Below, one piece after another: positions 16,801 to 24,760 of a DNA stretch of 64,000 nt. The notes beneath the pieces are model-generated. The model did no database searches. It was not told where the DNA came from and saw nothing but the letters and a program-made list of their open reading frames with translations. Made by a program: the position numbers and the translations under genes. This stretch comes from Bacteroidota bacterium. Lineage in GTDB: Bacteria > Bacteroidota > Bacteroidia > UKL13-3. Numbering within the stretch: position 1 is the first letter of the stretch; each line of letters opens with the position of its first letter. Where the stretch lies: positions 39,031 to 103,030 of the forward strand of contig CANGGG010000002.1 of assembly GCA_947453415.1 (NCBI GenBank), in the 5' to 3' direction.

Positions 16801-17225
16801 CCTGCAATGATTCGAGTACGTATAGCTCCTTCTTGTTTGTATAAGCTTATAGAATCAGTATTTCCGGTGCTTCCTCCAAATTGAATATAGTATGCATTCA
16901 GGTTTCCTTTTAAATTTATTTGGTCAGCGGCAAGGTAAAATCTGCAAAAATTTTGTGTACTCGGACTGAAATTTAACTGAATAGAAAAACGCCATTCAGT
17001 ATTTTTTTGAAAATTAGTTCGTGTACTTAAGCAAATATCTTTGGCAGTTCCTGAAGTTCCTTTGCTTTGCAATTGGTAATTGCTATTAATTTGCCAAAGG
17101 CTGTCATCGCCTTCCCAAGTTGGGTTGGCACTAAAATTTCCATCAGAAAAATCATCAAAAACTTGTGCTTTTAATTGAATGTTTGCCCATAAAAAAAACA
17201 AACCTAAAGTGATTATTTTTTTCAT
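13824..17225 (-). CDS. Lamin-tail-domain surface protein with gliding-motility type (CHU_C) T9SS domain
   Basis: I place the start at the ATG 17223-17225 (1133 aa), so the signal peptide MKKIITLGLFFLWANIQLKAQ is N-terminal; an ATG 12 bases upstream overlaps the pullulanase stop. The mature N-terminus (to ~220) looks like a concanavalin-type sandwich (FDDFSDGNF, WRFSIQLNFS). Three units follow, each an SbsA-type Ig-like domain (VIQINFNEKLD; LVMVFNEKMD; VELYFNETLD) joined to a lamin-tail domain (INEIMPDPS...DAEFIELYN; TEVSPNPK...DAEYMEVYN; INEILFNPR...DFVEIYN). The C-terminus has the CHU_C signature FTPNNDGVND and WNGLSDKN...LPVGIY. It is thus a secreted, probably surface-attached protein of the type B T9SS class, cotranscribed with pullulanase. 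Confidence 0.85.
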   Translation of the reverse strand: MKKIITLGLFFLWANIQLKAQVFDDFSDGNFSANPTWEGDDSLWQINSNYQLQSKGTSGTAKDICLSTRTNFQKNTEWRFSIQLNFSPSTQNFCRFYLAADQINLKGNLNAYYIQFGGSTGNTDSISLYKQEGAIRTRIIAGRPGTVSKTNNNIAIKVNRDSLGNWILYSDTAANGNFVLEGNVFDTTFKSTEYTGIFARFTSTNISNFYFDNLYIGEPIIDLNSPKIENYSFKNDSVIQINFNEKLDINTANNISNFELNYSFPVIINTELSSDNKSILVSFENSFISTNNYILTVKNISDLANNVMPDTNVSFWFYKPSIDDIVINEIMPDPSPSNGLPDAEFIELYNRTNYPIDISNWKIFDLTGFASIPNYIIQPKEYLIISNPTNESLFKNYGKTLAVPFLVTLNNDADLVQLVNTKGEIINQIKYDLTWYQSSVKANGGYSLELINPYVLCKGVDNWISAGSTVGGTPGNVNFSNNMNPDNTRPLVKNFYYTNDKNLVMVFNEKMDLNSFQNIKLSINGNTILSKTISGVRNDSLFILFNNALVDRQNYTLQIDSAFDCSMNKIADNSSVNFTYIPIQVALQNDIIITEVSPNPKPNMALPDAEYMEVYNRSKNIISLNNFKIKSGSTITSIKNIQLYPDSFLVICDDSKLPLFSGINNVISVTNFPTLSLDDEIVLLNQNNHVIHQIAYKQTWYHNNVKADGGWSLEMIDTKNPCGTASNWSASKSTNGGTIGKQNSVKGTNEDLALPMLDRIYPVNKNTVELYFNETLDSLSACKINNFTFNPSLSGSFVFDFKDDFLTTLRLKLNDSLKQNQVYAVKINAVNDCAGNTINAENNFEFGLTKPTDTNDIAINEILFNPRTDGVDFVEIYNKTNQFIDIKNLWIGNRNAGNLIDNFYPLADSGYMLLPQNYYVVTTNPEIIKQQYFVQNNNNFIPVKTLPSMNDDEGTLVLFSKPETIFDELKYDDKMHFTLIDNKEGVSLERIDFNRKTNDRSNWTSAASTSNFATPTYKNSQYLKSNNNAEFLSIEPEVFTPNNDGVNDLVNFTYQFNKNNYTANLNIYNSNGNLVKMLLNNAPLGTEGIVSWNGLSDKNQSLPVGIYVVNFEYFNTDGTTDSLKKTLVIGKSF

Positions 17226-17229
17226 TTTT

Positions 17230-20037
17230 TTATTCATTTAACCAAATACAAATTCCATTGGCTCTAATTGGATTTCCAATCAATGTTTTTTGACTGATAC
17301 CATCCAAGTTAATTTCATTGCTATTTGCAATCAATTTCCACCTGCCTTTTAAGTTCATTTTACGCGCATCAAAACTATTTGGTTTGTTGTCGTTATTGAT
17401 TAATACCAATATTTTATTTCCAATCATGTATCCAAGCATTGCTTTGTTTTCAGGTAAAATAAATTGTATAAACTCACTCGTATAAGCACTTGGCGTAACA
17501 AATCGTTTGCTTAAACTTTCTAAATTATTGGTATTTTTTGCAGGCAATGCATCAATTAGCGGTTGTAAAATTTGCGTTCTTAACAGCATTAAACCTTGCC
17601 AATAAGCAAGCATATTTTTAAAATTACTATTTTGATATGGAATTTCTTTTGAATTAGATTTTACGTTATTTTCTTCAGCATTTTTTCCAATATTTTCCCA
17701 AACAAATTGGTTGGCAGCTCTCATATTATAAGTATCGCGTTTACCATGAAAATATATTTTACCACTAGGAATTTCCTTTACAATTTCTTTTAATGGTGCA
17801 AGGCCTTTGCTGCGCATAAACTCGCTTCCACCATGCATAACTATTGGTCCTGGAGTTGTAAATAAAAGTGTTGCAGCTATTTTATAATTGTATTCATCTA
17901 CCCCAAAACGGCCATCAAAATTAGTGGTCCCAAACTGATCAGCTAATGCAAAATTATCGTGAATATCTAAGTAATTAATGGCACTATTTATATTTTTTTG
18001 TGGAGGAAAAGTGCAGCTCAATCCTTTAAGCACATTTTCTCTCTCCTCAAAATTTCCACCTGCCCAACCTCTGTGTTTTTTCTTGTCGGATAATTCAAAA
18101 ACAGGACCTTTATATGCATTCCTGGTATCATCGTTAAAGTAACAAATAGGAGCTGAATCTTTGTACCAATGCCAATTTGGATTTTTGTTATATTCTGGAT
18201 CGTTGCTATCAATCCAAGGTTCACCATATATAATGATATCGGCTGGTAAAGCAGCTTTAATTGCTAATAATGTTTCCTTGTCTGTTTGTCCGGCCAAATC
18301 AATTCTAAAGCCATCTACGCCAAATTCTTCAATAAAATGTTTGCATTGATCAATGATCCAACGTTGTGTCATGTAACGATTTTCGCTTTTGGTTTCGTTG
18401 CCATATTCTCCAATATGTTCTAAGTTTTTAGTTCGGTAATAATATTGTTTATCAAAAGCATTGAAGTGATATAAATAATTTTTTGCATCCAGGTTATCGG
18501 CAGTATGGTTAAAAACAAAATCAACGATTACAGCAATATTTTTGTCATGAAATTTTTGAATCACATCTCTAAATTGTTTGCGTTCATCGCCCGGCATGGT
18601 TCCTTTTTGTCGGTATCTGCTTTCAATGGCAAAGCTATGAGAAGTGCGGTAACCCCAGTCGTAAGTTTCGTTGGCTATACCTTGCTCTATCATGTATTTA
18701 TCTTTACTAAAAGCCTTCTTCCATTCATCTTTTGGCCAATTAAGCATTTCCTGAACTGGCATTAAATGCACGGTATTTATTCCCAAATTAACCAAATGAT
18801 CGAAACCAATGGCATAACCTTTTGAATTGGTTAAACCCGAAACTCCCATACCTGCAATGGTTCCTTTTAAATCGTTTGAAACAGGTAGCAAATCAGTAAA
18901 ATCTTGCACATGAACTTCGTAAGAAATTACTTGTTCTAATCGTGGACGTCCGTTAGCCAATGCTGATGCTGGAACTGTTTTTGGTGTTACCATACAAGCT
19001 CCAAAACCATCGTCTGTTACTCTTGCATATGGATCACTTATGTGCACAGGATTTGTTTCATAAAAAAGGTTCCCAGGATCTTTAAAACCATGCACCGTAT
19101 AGTCATACCAAACGCCTTCTAAGTTTTCATTAACTATTGTTTCCCAAACACCTTGATCATCTATTTGCATATCAATAGTATTGTAAGGAGTTTTTGAGTA
19201 AAAAATATATTTATCACTTTCGTCAATTGGTTTGTATAAATATAATTTTACCATAGTTGCCCTTGGAGCAAAAACCCTAAAAGTAGTTTGTTTATAGTCT
19301 GCCGAAACATTGGCTCCAAGTTCTTTTTCACTTTTTAAATTCTTAAACCAGCCGTCATAAGTACATAAGGTTTTCAATTTAAATTTTGGTATTTCAATAT
19401 AATAAACCCTGCGTTTATCAATGGCAGTTTTGGTAGAATAAATAACTTTAATGACACCATCTTCTTTCAATTTAATGGTGTAATTATTGGTGTCAAAATC
19501 ATTGTCTTTTATGTTAAAAGATGTTCCTTCAATTTCTATCTTTTCATTATTGGCATTGGTTAAAATAAAATCGGACTCAGAAAAACTTTCATTTTTGGGT
19601 AAACCACTTAATGTTACTTCTATGTTATTGTTATCAATTAAAGTAGCTTTTAATCCGAGTGGTTCAATGCCTTTCATAAAAATTAGGTTTCCACCATCCG
19701 TATTGCTTGCGCCAACAGGAGGATCAAGCCATTTTCCTTCATCAATTCTGAACTTAAAAGCCGAACTTGGCTTTATAATTTCAAAATTAGGGTTATAAAT
19801 TTTTATGTTCCAAATTCCATTACCTTGATTGATTAAAAACCACTTTTTATCGTCCATGTCTTGACTCCAATTTCGGAATGAACCAGTAATAATTACTTTA
19901 TTTTTAATAGAAATATAATAATCTTTTTCATTAAAAATAAAGGCAGTGGTATCGCCTTTATGCTCGTATCCATTGGGCTGAGCCTTTGTAACAATACTAA
20001 CAAAAACAATAATTATTAAATAAAAAACACTTTTCAT
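17230..20037 (-). CDS. pulA: Secreted type I pullulanase (GH13)
   Basis: Debranching enzyme that hydrolyses alpha-1,6 links in pullulan, glycogen and starch. The ATG at 20035-20037 (935 aa) gives an N-terminal signal peptide (MKSVFYLIIIVFVSIVTKAQ); an upstream ATG would add 26 unlikely residues. Residues about 45-125 resemble a starch-binding AMPK-like sandwich (VIITGSFRNWS, FKFRIDEGKW), then a CBM48-like region (FRVFAPRATMVKLYLY). In the GH13 barrel, the type I signature is YDWGYRT (459-465; usual YNWGYDP), the nucleophile is Asp580 in DGFRID, the acid/base Glu606 in YGEPW and the third acid Asp694 in DIHDN. No T9SS domain is present, so it is likely periplasmic. It precedes the lamin-tail gene with a 4-base gap. 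Confidence 0.92.
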   Translation of the reverse strand: MKSVFYLIIIVFVSIVTKAQPNGYEHKGDTTAFIFNEKDYYISIKNKVIITGSFRNWSQDMDDKKWFLINQGNGIWNIKIYNPNFEIIKPSSAFKFRIDEGKWLDPPVGASNTDGGNLIFMKGIEPLGLKATLIDNNNIEVTLSGLPKNESFSESDFILTNANNEKIEIEGTSFNIKDNDFDTNNYTIKLKEDGVIKVIYSTKTAIDKRRVYYIEIPKFKLKTLCTYDGWFKNLKSEKELGANVSADYKQTTFRVFAPRATMVKLYLYKPIDESDKYIFYSKTPYNTIDMQIDDQGVWETIVNENLEGVWYDYTVHGFKDPGNLFYETNPVHISDPYARVTDDGFGACMVTPKTVPASALANGRPRLEQVISYEVHVQDFTDLLPVSNDLKGTIAGMGVSGLTNSKGYAIGFDHLVNLGINTVHLMPVQEMLNWPKDEWKKAFSKDKYMIEQGIANETYDWGYRTSHSFAIESRYRQKGTMPGDERKQFRDVIQKFHDKNIAVIVDFVFNHTADNLDAKNYLYHFNAFDKQYYYRTKNLEHIGEYGNETKSENRYMTQRWIIDQCKHFIEEFGVDGFRIDLAGQTDKETLLAIKAALPADIIIYGEPWIDSNDPEYNKNPNWHWYKDSAPICYFNDDTRNAYKGPVFELSDKKKHRGWAGGNFEERENVLKGLSCTFPPQKNINSAINYLDIHDNFALADQFGTTNFDGRFGVDEYNYKIAATLLFTTPGPIVMHGGSEFMRSKGLAPLKEIVKEIPSGKIYFHGKRDTYNMRAANQFVWENIGKNAEENNVKSNSKEIPYQNSNFKNMLAYWQGLMLLRTQILQPLIDALPAKNTNNLESLSKRFVTPSAYTSEFIQFILPENKAMLGYMIGNKILVLINNDNKPNSFDARKMNLKGRWKLIANSNEINLDGISQKTLIGNPIRANGICIWLNE

Positions 20038-20071
20038 AGTGGCGAAAATCGGTTTTTGTATTGAATAAAAA

Positions 20072-20079
20072 TATATTTG
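20072..20079 (+). promoter_or_regulatory. Perfect -7 element (TATATTTG) upstream of the GtrA gene
   Basis: TATATTTG matches the Bacteroidota -7 consensus TAnnTTTG and lies 12 bases before the ATG at 20092. The best TTTG upstream is only 13 bases away, shorter than the usual spacer, so the -33 element is weak or absent. Confidence 0.35.
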
Positions 20080-20091
20080 CCCAATAAAAAA

Positions 20092-20610
20092 ATGATTATT
20101 ACAACTATCAAACATTTGCGTAAGTGGTTTGCCCAGTACCCAACAGCAAAAAAGTTTATAAAATTTGGCATTGTAGGAACCTCAAGTACCATGGTAAGTT
20201 TATTGGCTTTTTGGTTGCTTTCATTGCAATTTCCTGCACTTAATTTGCTCACAAAAGCAGCAGGATGGTTCATGGGTTTCTTTGTTGGATTTACCTTAAA
20301 TAAATTTTGGACTTATGTAGATCAAACAGATGATGGTGAAAAATACTTGATAAAGTATATTGCAGTGTATGCAGTTACTTTTTTTATCTATTTAGGATTT
20401 AATGTTTTGTGCGATCATTATTTGTTTCCAAATGTATACATAGCTGGTGTTTTAGATTCGTTAGGATGGTTGCAAAGTGCAGCTTGGACAAACAATAACG
20501 GGCCATTGGTATCCAATGTCATTTCTATTTTACTCAATGTAATGCTTAACTTTATTGGTACTAATTTTTTAGTATTTAAAGTTCCCGGTCCTAACGAAAT
20601 TTTTGAGTAA
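20092..20610 (+). CDS. GtrA-family membrane protein
   Basis: A 172-aa protein with four hydrophobic helices and the GtrA hallmark near the N-terminus (FIKFGIVGTSSTMVSLLAFWLL) plus the conserved LNKFWTY loop. GtrA proteins are thought to move or position undecaprenyl-linked sugars for surface glycan glucosylation, with a glycosyltransferase partner that is not present here. I chose ATG 20092 (MIITTIKHLRKW) over a TTG 15 bases upstream. The gene is divergent from pullulanase (54-base gap) and converges with the TonB-domain gene: its TAA is immediately followed by the TTA of the neighbour, with no terminator between. Confidence 0.85.
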   Translation: MIITTIKHLRKWFAQYPTAKKFIKFGIVGTSSTMVSLLAFWLLSLQFPALNLLTKAAGWFMGFFVGFTLNKFWTYVDQTDDGEKYLIKYIAVYAVTFFIYLGFNVLCDHYLFPNVYIAGVLDSLGWLQSAAWTNNNGPLVSNVISILLNVMLNFIGTNFLVFKVPGPNEIFE

Positions 20611-21291
20611 TTAATTGTCTAATCGGTAAATAAAAGGCAATTTAAATTGTACTTTTATGGGTTTGTTATTAAGTAAACATGGATTTGAAAACTTCATTAA
20701 TCTTAATACCCTAACAGTTTCTTTATCTAAAATGATATGTACACCTTTATTCACTCGAATATCTGTAATAGTTGCATTTTCATCTACAATAAATGATAAA
20801 TATAATTGACCTTGAATGTTATTTTCTTTTGCAAAAGCTGGATAATTAATTTTTTCAGCTAAAAACTCAAAAATGTTTTTTTCTCCAGTGGAAAGTGTTG
20901 GAGCTTTATAATTGATGGTATCGTTATTTTCAAAAAATTCTTTTACTAAACTGTCTTTATAGCAGTCGTTACAAAAAGCATCCGAGTAATTAATATGGAA
21001 GTTGTAATCAAAATTAGATTTTTCATATTCTGAAATCCAAATACCAAAAGGCTCTTCGCCTTTAAATGTTGAACTCCTAATGGTTTTGTCGTTATTTAAA
21101 TCGATCACATCAGAGGTGATTGTTTCATCTAAATTCTTATAAATAATTAACTTGTAATTTGCTTTACTTTCAGCAACTTCTTTATTCAAATATTTATCTT
21201 TGAAAAAACGTTCCGTTTTAGTTTGAGCATTTAAAATAAAAGTAAATGCAATGAATGAAAATACAAGAAGGAATAATTTTTTATTTACCAT
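20611..21291 (-). CDS. Exported protein with TonB C-terminal domain
   Basis: A 226-aa protein with a signal peptide (VFSFIAFTFILNAQ, cleavage near residue 23) rather than the usual uncleaved TonB anchor. Residues about 50-105 contain a MORN-like phrase (FKGEEPFGIWISEYE). The C-terminal ~85 residues are a TonB-type domain: INYPAFAKENNIQGQLYLSF, ENATITDIRVNKG, RVLRLMKFSNP. In Bacteroidota many periplasmic proteins carry this domain without being the energising TonB; with no proline-rich spacer and no membrane anchor, that applies here. It is downstream of udk by 20 bases. Confidence 0.75.
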   Translation of the reverse strand: MVNKKLFLLVFSFIAFTFILNAQTKTERFFKDKYLNKEVAESKANYKLIIYKNLDETITSDVIDLNNDKTIRSSTFKGEEPFGIWISEYEKSNFDYNFHINYSDAFCNDCYKDSLVKEFFENNDTINYKAPTLSTGEKNIFEFLAEKINYPAFAKENNIQGQLYLSFIVDENATITDIRVNKGVHIILDKETVRVLRLMKFSNPCLLNNKPIKVQFKLPFIYRLDN

Positions 21292-21311
21292 GGAACAATT
21301 AAAAGTTTTAT

Positions 21312-21959
21312 TTATAGCTGAACACTTCTCTTATTTTTCTCAATTTGATACCTAAAATGGTCGTCTAGAACCACTAAACTATTATCAAAATGGTTGTTGT
21401 TGTTTACTATAATATCTGCTTGGGATAAAAATGGTAAAAGATATTTTTCGTAAGCAGGCATTACGTGATTATGCCATTGATAACGTATATAAGAATCGGG
21501 TATATTTCGCTCTGCAGAATCACGTTTTAAACGCCTATTCAATGCAATTGATTCATCGGCTTGAATGAATATTTTTAAATCGAATTGATTGCGAATTGCT
21601 TCAGAATAAAAAATAAATAAACCTTCACAAACAATTATTGGAGCGGGTTTAAACGTTAAAAGTGGTCCAACTTGATTTTCGTGTTGAAACAAATATTCGT
21701 TTCTGTAAATAGTTTCATTATTATGAAGTTTCTCTAAATCGGCTGCAAAAGCAGCTAAATCAATACATTCAGGCAAATCAAAATTAATATTTCCCTCTGC
21801 ATCTAATTGGTGTTCGTAGGAAAGTTTGTAGTAATTGTCTTGGCTAATTACACAAAGTTCATCAGTAGAAAAAAGTTTTTTTAGGGAATTCAAAAAATGT
21901 GTTTTTCCCATGGCACTTCCTCCAGTAATACCAACTAAATAAGGTTTTTGAATATGCAT
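21312..21959 (-). CDS. udk: Uridine kinase-like P-loop kinase
   Basis: A 215-aa phosphoribulokinase/uridine kinase family protein. The P-loop is GGSAMGKT (13-20), slightly unlike the usual GGSASGKT; the substrate loop contains SQDNYYK and the family element VCEGLFIFY is followed by IFIQADESIALNRRLKRD, the lid arginine region. It would phosphorylate uridine/cytidine with ATP or GTP in pyrimidine salvage. Length is normal. The neighbouring gap on its 5' side carries a short repeat (GCGAAGTGCGGAATACGG). Confidence 0.85.
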   Translation of the reverse strand: MHIQKPYLVGITGGSAMGKTHFLNSLKKLFSTDELCVISQDNYYKLSYEHQLDAEGNINFDLPECIDLAAFAADLEKLHNNETIYRNEYLFQHENQVGPLLTFKPAPIIVCEGLFIFYSEAIRNQFDLKIFIQADESIALNRRLKRDSAERNIPDSYIRYQWHNHVMPAYEKYLLPFLSQADIIVNNNNHFDNSLVVLDDHFRYQIEKNKRSVQL

Positions 21960-21971
21960 GTTTTTTTTAAT

Positions 21972-21999
21972 TGCGAAGTGCGGAATACGGAGTGCGAAA
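21972..21999. repeat. Short tandem words (GCGAAGTGCGG-type) between udk and the B12-domain gene
   Basis: Within 28 bases the word GTGCG(G)AA occurs twice, with a related GCGAA and ATACGGA between them. This low-complexity tandem wording has no coding potential and resembles the other short word repeats at 32797 and 33380. Confidence 0.45.
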
Positions 22000-22012
22000 T
22001 AATTTAATTCTG

Positions 22013-22420
22013 TTAAAAACTTCTATTTTTTTGAACCCAATCTTTAATATAATCTGCTATATCCTGTGTATTTGTTCCTGGAGTAAAAAGCTTGCCTACA
22101 CCTATTTTTGTTAACTCCTCAATGTCTTCATTTGGAATAATTCCGCCACCGGTAAGCAGCACATCATTCATTCCTTCTTGTTTCATTAGGGTTAATAATT
22201 TAGGAAAAATAGTGTTATGTGCGCCAGAAAGAATACTAACTCCAATGGCGTCTACATCTTCTTGCAATGCGGCTTGAACTACCATTTCTGGAGTTTGGCG
22301 TAAGCCAGTATAAATAACTTCCATTCCCGCATCGCGCAGTGCTGTAGCTATTACTTTTGCACCTCTATCGTGGCCATCTAAGCCTACTTTTGCTACTAAA
22401 ACTCTAACCGGACGTTGCAT
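22013..22420 (-). CDS. Methylmalonyl-CoA mutase, cobalamin-binding subunit
   Basis: A 135-aa stand-alone B12-binding domain of the split mutase type. The cobalamin motif DxHxxG is present as Asp15-His17-Gly20 in [10 protein letters not shown], with His17 the lower axial ligand; SILSGAH and LTGGGIIP complete the nucleotide-tail cleft. It works with the catalytic subunit encoded at 24761-26320 to interconvert succinyl-CoA and (R)-methylmalonyl-CoA. The two subunit genes are separated by a lipoprotein gene and gltX on the same strand. The 2-base spacing to the upstream lipoprotein gene suggests cotranscription. Confidence 0.93.
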   Translation of the reverse strand: MQRPVRVLVAKVGLDGHDRGAKVIATALRDAGMEVIYTGLRQTPEMVVQAALQEDVDAIGVSILSGAHNTIFPKLLTLMKQEGMNDVLLTGGGIIPNEDIEELTKIGVGKLFTPGTNTQDIADYIKDWVQKNRSF

Positions 22421-22422
22421 TA

Positions 22423-23073
22423 TTAATTTCTTTTTTTAGGGTAAATTTTATTAAACTTAATGAGTATTTGTGGTTTTTCATTTTCCATAAATGATAAAAA
22501 CTTAGTATCATCCATTTCATAATAATTAATGGTATCGGTATGATGAGCATAAAAAGCTTCTCTATCTTTTAATGGTAAAGAATTAATGGTTGTTCTACCT
22601 GTTTGATAGCTTGCCACAAATGGCAAATATTTTGCTAAATTATCGTCACTTACCTTGTCAACGCCCATATATGGAACATAGGTTAAGCCGTTTTTTACAA
22701 TTTTAAAATAGCCTAAGTTCCAATAACCTTTATCATTTGCATTTAACGAACTTAGCACATAGTAATTTCCTAATTTTGTAAGCACTAAACTATCGCTTAA
22801 AGTGTTTTCAGTGCTGCTTGTTTTATCAATTTCATGAATACTATTTTTATCAATTGATAAAAGCAAAATACTGTCTTTATTTTTAATAAACAATCCTGTA
22901 TAAAAACCAATATTCAATTTATAATTTCCTTGCATTTCTGCAGGAAAAGAGCTTAGTCTTTGTCCTGGCCACTTGTCAAAATAATTATTACTTCCGCAAG
23001 ATATAATCATTAATAACAAAGTAAAAAAGGGAAAGAATATTTTTTTGCCTTTATCTAAATTGAATATTTTCAT
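22423..23073 (-). CDS. Hypothetical lipoprotein
   Basis: A 216-aa protein with a hydrophobic N-terminus and a lipobox MIISC, making Cys26 the lipidated residue. The mature protein begins [25 protein letters not shown] and is beta-rich ([32 protein letters not shown]). I recognise no family. It lies between gltX (15 bases upstream) and the B12-binding subunit gene (2 bases downstream), so it is probably in the same transcript. Function unknown. Confidence 0.65.
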   Translation of the reverse strand: MKIFNLDKGKKIFFPFFTLLLMIISCGSNNYFDKWPGQRLSSFPAEMQGNYKLNIGFYTGLFIKNKDSILLLSIDKNSIHEIDKTSSTENTLSDSLVLTKLGNYYVLSSLNANDKGYWNLGYFKIVKNGLTYVPYMGVDKVSDDNLAKYLPFVASYQTGRTTINSLPLKDREAFYAHHTDTINYYEMDDTKFLSFMENEKPQILIKFNKIYPKKRN

Positions 23074-23088
23074 GTTTTAGTTTATTAA

Positions 23089-24618
23089 TTATTTAATGCG
23101 TTGCAATGCACTTTCAAGTCTGTTAATGGTTGATTGTTTGCCAAACAAAGCAGCCATTTCAAACATTGGCGGACCGCCAGCCAAGCCACTTAAACATACT
23201 CTGAACATTTGTAAAAAATCTTTACTTTCTACTTCATTTTTGGTCAAAGCTTCGTGATAAGCAGCCTCAATATTAGCATGGTTAAAGTCCGAAATATTAT
23301 TTAACAATGTAATTAATTCGGCAATGACCAATGGCGATTTTTCATTCCAACGTTTTTTTATTACAGTTTCATCATAAACACTTGGTTCCACAAAAAAGTA
23401 GTTACTGTAATCAAAAAGTTCTTTGGTAAAACTAATCTTTTCTTTTATTAAACCACAAACTTGTTCTACGTAAGTTGAATCAGCGGTAATATTTTGAGCC
23501 GCTAATTGTTTGTTTAATTCAACAGCTAACAAGCTATTGTCTTCCATTTTTATATATTGGTGATTGAACCATTTGGCTTTGTTTTGGTCAAACTTAGCGC
23601 CATGTTTACTTACTCTTTCTAAGCTAAAAGCAGCTATTAATTCTTGTTTGTTAAATAATTCTTGTGCTGTTCCGGGATTCCATCCTAAAAATGCCAATAA
23701 ATTTATTACTGCCTCTGGCAAATATCCTGCTTGCTTGTATCCACTTGATTTTTCGCCAGTATTTGGGTCCACCCAATCTAATGGAAAAACAGGAAATCCT
23801 AATTTATCACCGTCACGTTTGCTTAATTTTCCGTTACCATCAGGTTTTAACAGTAAAGGCAAATGAGCAAACTTAGGCATGGCATCTTCCCAACCTAAAT
23901 ATTTATATAAAAGCACATGTAATGGAGCTGATGGCAACCATTCTTCGCCTCTGATTACGTGGGTAATTTTCATGCTGTAATCATCTACCACATTGGCCAT
24001 GTGGTATGTTGGCATTCCATCTGATTTATATAAAACTTTATCGTCCATGGTGGAAGTGTTAAAGGTAACCCAACCTCTAATTTCATCATGAAATTTTACT
24101 TCGTCTTTGCGTGGCAATTTAATTCGAACCACAAATGGATCTCCATTTTCTAGTCTGCGTTTGGTTTCATCTTCAGGTAAAGTCAAACTGTTTTTCATGG
24201 CGCTGCGCGTAATGGGATCGTACTTTGAATCTACATTCGAAGCTTTCAATCTGTCGCGCATGGCGTCTAATTCTTCCGCAGTATCAAAAGCGTAATAAGC
24301 AAAACCATCGTTTATTAATTGGTCTACATATTTTTTATACATTGGTTTTCTATCGCTTTGGCGATAAGGTGCATATTCACCATCTCCAAAACCAATTCCT
24401 TCGTTTGGCTCAATGCCAACCCATTTTAAACTTTCAATAATATATTGCTCCGCACCCGGTACAAACCTTCCTTGATCAGTATCTTCAATGCGAAGAATAA
24501 AATCGCCACCATGTTTTTTTGCAAACAAATAATTGTATAAAGCCGTACGAACACCGCCTATATGTAATGCTCCCGTAGGACTTGGAGCAAATCTAACTCT
24601 AACTTTTTTTTCTGTCAT
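23089..24618 (-). CDS. gltX: Glutamyl-tRNA synthetase
   Basis: Class I aminoacyl-tRNA synthetase, 509 aa, charging tRNA(Glu) (possibly tRNA(Gln) as well in lineages using transamidation). The ATP-site HIGH motif appears as HIGG (19-22) in RFAPSPTGALHIGG, a normal variant, and KLSKR is at 264-268. The catalytic core is followed by an all-helical anticodon-binding region to the C-terminus. It is the first gene of a probable minus-strand transcript running into the lipoprotein and B12-binding subunit genes, and is separated from the upstream mutase gene by a strong hairpin. Confidence 0.97.
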   Translation of the reverse strand: MTEKKVRVRFAPSPTGALHIGGVRTALYNYLFAKKHGGDFILRIEDTDQGRFVPGAEQYIIESLKWVGIEPNEGIGFGDGEYAPYRQSDRKPMYKKYVDQLINDGFAYYAFDTAEELDAMRDRLKASNVDSKYDPITRSAMKNSLTLPEDETKRRLENGDPFVVRIKLPRKDEVKFHDEIRGWVTFNTSTMDDKVLYKSDGMPTYHMANVVDDYSMKITHVIRGEEWLPSAPLHVLLYKYLGWEDAMPKFAHLPLLLKPDGNGKLSKRDGDKLGFPVFPLDWVDPNTGEKSSGYKQAGYLPEAVINLLAFLGWNPGTAQELFNKQELIAAFSLERVSKHGAKFDQNKAKWFNHQYIKMEDNSLLAVELNKQLAAQNITADSTYVEQVCGLIKEKISFTKELFDYSNYFFVEPSVYDETVIKKRWNEKSPLVIAELITLLNNISDFNHANIEAAYHEALTKNEVESKDFLQMFRVCLSGLAGGPPMFEMAALFGKQSTINRLESALQRIK

Positions 24619-24692
24619 AATAATGCGCAGCGAAGATAAGAATGATTTGAAGATAGAGAAAGGATTTTTGTTGGTATTTTTTTTACCAATGC

Positions 24693-24732
24693 AAACGCTC
24701 CTAAAAATAAAGGTTTTCAGGAGCGTTTTTTT
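24693..24732. terminator. Terminator between the mutase large subunit gene and gltX
   Basis: AAACGCTCCT / AGGAGCGTTT 10-bp stem, 16-base loop, T7 on the plus strand and an A tract on the other side. It lies 28 bases beyond the minus-strand mutase stop, so the useful direction is minus. Confidence 0.75.
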
Positions 24733-24760
24733 AATATTTATTATTAAATAATAGTTTCAA

